Positions 62,641 to 64,000 of a DNA stretch of 64,000 nucleotides are shown one piece after another; position 1 is the first letter of the stretch, and each line of letters starts with the position of its first letter. The DNA lies in contig OW121741.1 in NCBI GenBank assembly GCA_933228675.1, forward strand, positions 78,964,040-79,028,039, in the 5' to 3' direction. A program made the position numbers and the translations under genes. The notes below the pieces were generated by a model. It worked only from the letters and a program-made list of their open reading frames with translations, was not told the DNA's origin and searched no databases. This DNA comes from Stomorhina lunata (Eukaryota; Arthropoda; Insecta; Diptera; Rhiniidae).

Positions 62641-62971
62641 CGGCCATAATGTGGAAGACCTTTGCGGTAAGAGGAAATGTTATTTTAATATCATCCACAA
62701 TTTCTTTCAGAAGAAGATACAAACCAACAAGATCGATGGTGTACCAATTCCGACAGTAAACTACCCAAAAATCTTGGAAGTCACACTCGACCCCAAGGAA
62801 TGCCCAGCTTGGTTAGGGACCTCATTATACCCCTACAATTTCAACTGTACCGCCAATCCTACTTCATTTAGTTCTGAAGATTTGTGGGCTCATCCAGTGG
62901 AAGTTCCAAAATTTCTTGGCCTTGATCTCCTAACAGATCCCCCATTAAAAAAAAAAACAAATATACGTTAA
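62501..62971 (+). pseudogene. 3' end of a non-LTR retrotransposon with poly(A)
   Basis: An open frame of 156 codons reads VNYPKILEVTLD (palm-distal block, normally PKILGVTFD) and then, after an internal deletion, NFNCTANPTSFSSEDLWAHPVEVPKFLGL, the typical C-terminal cysteine/DLW tail of jockey-type polymerases. A run of A follows at 62946-62957. It looks like a gene but is the end of the element. It lies 60 bp from the convergent stop codon of the next gene. Confidence 0.7.
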
Positions 62972-62980
62972 CAACAAATT

Positions 62981-62986
62981 TTTATT
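62981..62986 (-). promoter_or_regulatory. poly(A) signal of the right-edge gene
   Basis: AATAAA on the minus strand 44 bp after the stop codon, about 25 bp from the retrotransposon poly(A) tract. Confidence 0.5.
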
Positions 62987-63029
62987 TACAAATAAATATT
63001 TAATATTTACACTTAACACTTAAATTTAA

Positions 63030-64000
63030 TTAAACAAAAGCTTTAACTAAATAACAATCAATTAAATTACAAAGTAAAATTAATGGTATACCTTCCGAAT
63101 CATGTGACATTATGGGCCCACCATTACCTGACCACAAATCCGTTAAAGGTATAGACATTTCTAAGTTGGGAAAATAGCCAAAGTTGGTGTGTAGCCAACC
63201 CTGTATATATGAATATTTATAAATATTATAAACATTGGACTCAGTTTGCGAGATAACCAAAAGATAGAACTCGTTTCTTAAGGAGAAAATCACAAACTTA
63301 TCTATGCCAGATTTTAGAGAAATAATTTGGAATATTTCATATTTTCCCGCATTTAACTCGTAAATAAAAATTCTTTGGCATTTAGAGCAGGAAATGATCA
63401 ATTGTCTTGAGTTCTGGGAGTTGGGTAGTTCCAGCATTTCTATCAGATCATAATCGCCATCGATAATTTGTTGTAGCTTAAAGAGTTGTTTGGGGGAATT
63501 AAAATGATATATCGTAAGAGCGGGATGATGATCAATTAAGCCATTAGAAATGAGTATTTTTAGGGAGTTAAAATTAAAGAATTTCAAATTTTCTCCTATA
63601 TTTTGGGTCAAGCCCTGCCAATCGTGTATGGAGTTATTTTGTAGAGAAATTTTAAATATTCTGACTTCATTGCGCTTTAATGAAGGCCAATCGAGACCAT
63701 GTAATATAACAAAGTGTTCCGAGGTGTTCAAGTTATCAAAAGTATATATCGTTTCCAGAAAACGTTTCATGCCAAATACCTTTATGATCTTAGGTCCACT
63801 AATGCTAACCTTCGATTTGACTTTGCGGTATTTAAGGTTACAATAGTTTTCGGCTTTTACCGAAATTTTATTAGAGTTGTGAGTTAAACGATTAGTGGTA
63901 AGATTTTTCAAAAAGATTTGTTGAGGATTTTCAAAAGATATTTGTAAAAATTGCTTTTCACAGCTAGAAAGACGAGCTAATTCGTACAGAAGAGACTTAT
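63030..64000 (-). CDS. unrecognised protein, possible EAR/beta-propeller type, 5' end outside window
   Basis: The frame is open from the window edge (first full codon 63998) to TAA at 63030, giving 322 residues without lesion. The Met-like start at 63911 is a TTG and not real: the frame continues upstream as KSLLYELARLSSCEKQF. The product is rich in Ile, Leu, Phe and Asn and shows repeated beta-strand units of 45-50 residues, e.g. DKFVIFSLRNEFYLLVISQ then YNIYKYSYIQGW, like EAR/EPTP repeats (strand, short turn, strand, aromatic at the end). A propeller fold and extracellular location are inferred, not shown. Only a few Cys. The 3' UTR is very short. Confidence 0.8.
   Translation of the reverse strand, partial: KSLLYELARLSSCEKQFLQISFENPQQIFLKNLTTNRLTHNSNKISVKAENYCNLKYRKVKSKVSISGPKIIKVFGMKRFLETIYTFDNLNTSEHFVILHGLDWPSLKRNEVRIFKISLQNNSIHDWQGLTQNIGENLKFFNFNSLKILISNGLIDHHPALTIYHFNSPKQLFKLQQIIDGDYDLIEMLELPNSQNSRQLIISCSKCQRIFIYELNAGKYEIFQIISLKSGIDKFVIFSLRNEFYLLVISQTESNVYNIYKYSYIQGWLHTNFGYFPNLEMSIPLTDLWSGNGGPIMSHDSEGIPLILLCNLIDCYLVKAFV

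Noticed and set aside
62501..62971. Small host gene of 156 codons
   Set aside because: The C-terminal part matches the tail of jockey-type retrotransposon polymerases and is followed by a poly(A) tract.
63030..63911. Start codon at 63911 for the right-edge gene
   Set aside because: The codon is TTG and the frame stays open to the window edge with protein-like sequence, so the start is outside.

Overview
The window looks like nuclear DNA of a higher fly, most likely a calyptrate (blow-fly or house-fly type). It is AT-rich and intron-bearing. Its host genes are few and far apart, separated by dense, nested transposable-element debris. The organism call rests on a fly-type uricase gene with a C-terminal SHL peroxisome signal and on repeats organised like the mini-me/DINE families of Diptera ((TA)n and (GTCY)n tracts around a conserved core). 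No species can be read from the sequence.

Host genes. (1) 10776-17039 (+): three exons of an unrecognised small basic protein or peptide precursor; its first visible intron (5.7 kb) is almost entirely transposon. (2) 26723-29152 (-): a single-exon secreted protein with two CUB domains and Gln-rich linkers. (3) 52033-53308 (-): urate oxidase (Uro), three exons, with all known catalytic residues and a cluster of GATA motifs upstream. (4) 63030-64000 (-): the 3' part of an unrecognised gene, possibly an EAR/beta-propeller-type protein, running off the right edge.

Repeats, left to right. 1-9.8 kb: mini-me-like families (called M1, M2, M3 here), one carrying a truncated LTR retrotransposon, one a Transib-like element, one a Helitron-like element. 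10.3-16.4 kb: a MITE, a reverse-transcriptase fragment, M2 copies with a large (TCTG)n tract, and a DD41D (rosa-type) mariner copy. 17.9-25.8 kb: M3, M1, a Penelope-type hammerhead ribozyme, an RTE retrotransposon and a Helitron, the last two each split by a palindromic hAT-like MITE. 25.8-26.5 kb: a tRNA-derived SINE and hairpin MITEs. 29.9-41 kb: two hAT-like elements with long inverted repeats, acting as shells for other insertions, plus M2, M1, SINE and Helitron copies. 41.6-46.2 kb: a (TA)n tract and two head-to-tail Helitrons, one holding an ITmD37E transposon. 46.6-51.7 kb: M2, a second, degenerate hammerhead copy, and a hAT-like element carrying a captured RTE fragment. 54.9-63 kb: a palindromic minisatellite element, several dead non-LTR retrotransposons and a GC-rich hairpin.

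Many insertions can be dated relative to one another: exact target duplications, and in several cases the uninterrupted sister copy of the host repeat, are present in the same window. The most notable items are the hammerhead ribozyme, the inverted minisatellite arrays bounded by transposon-like ends, the hAT-like element that carries a piece of a retrotransposon, the end-to-end Helitron pair, and the unidentified peptide-like gene. No bacterial-type operon, CRISPR or defence system is present.
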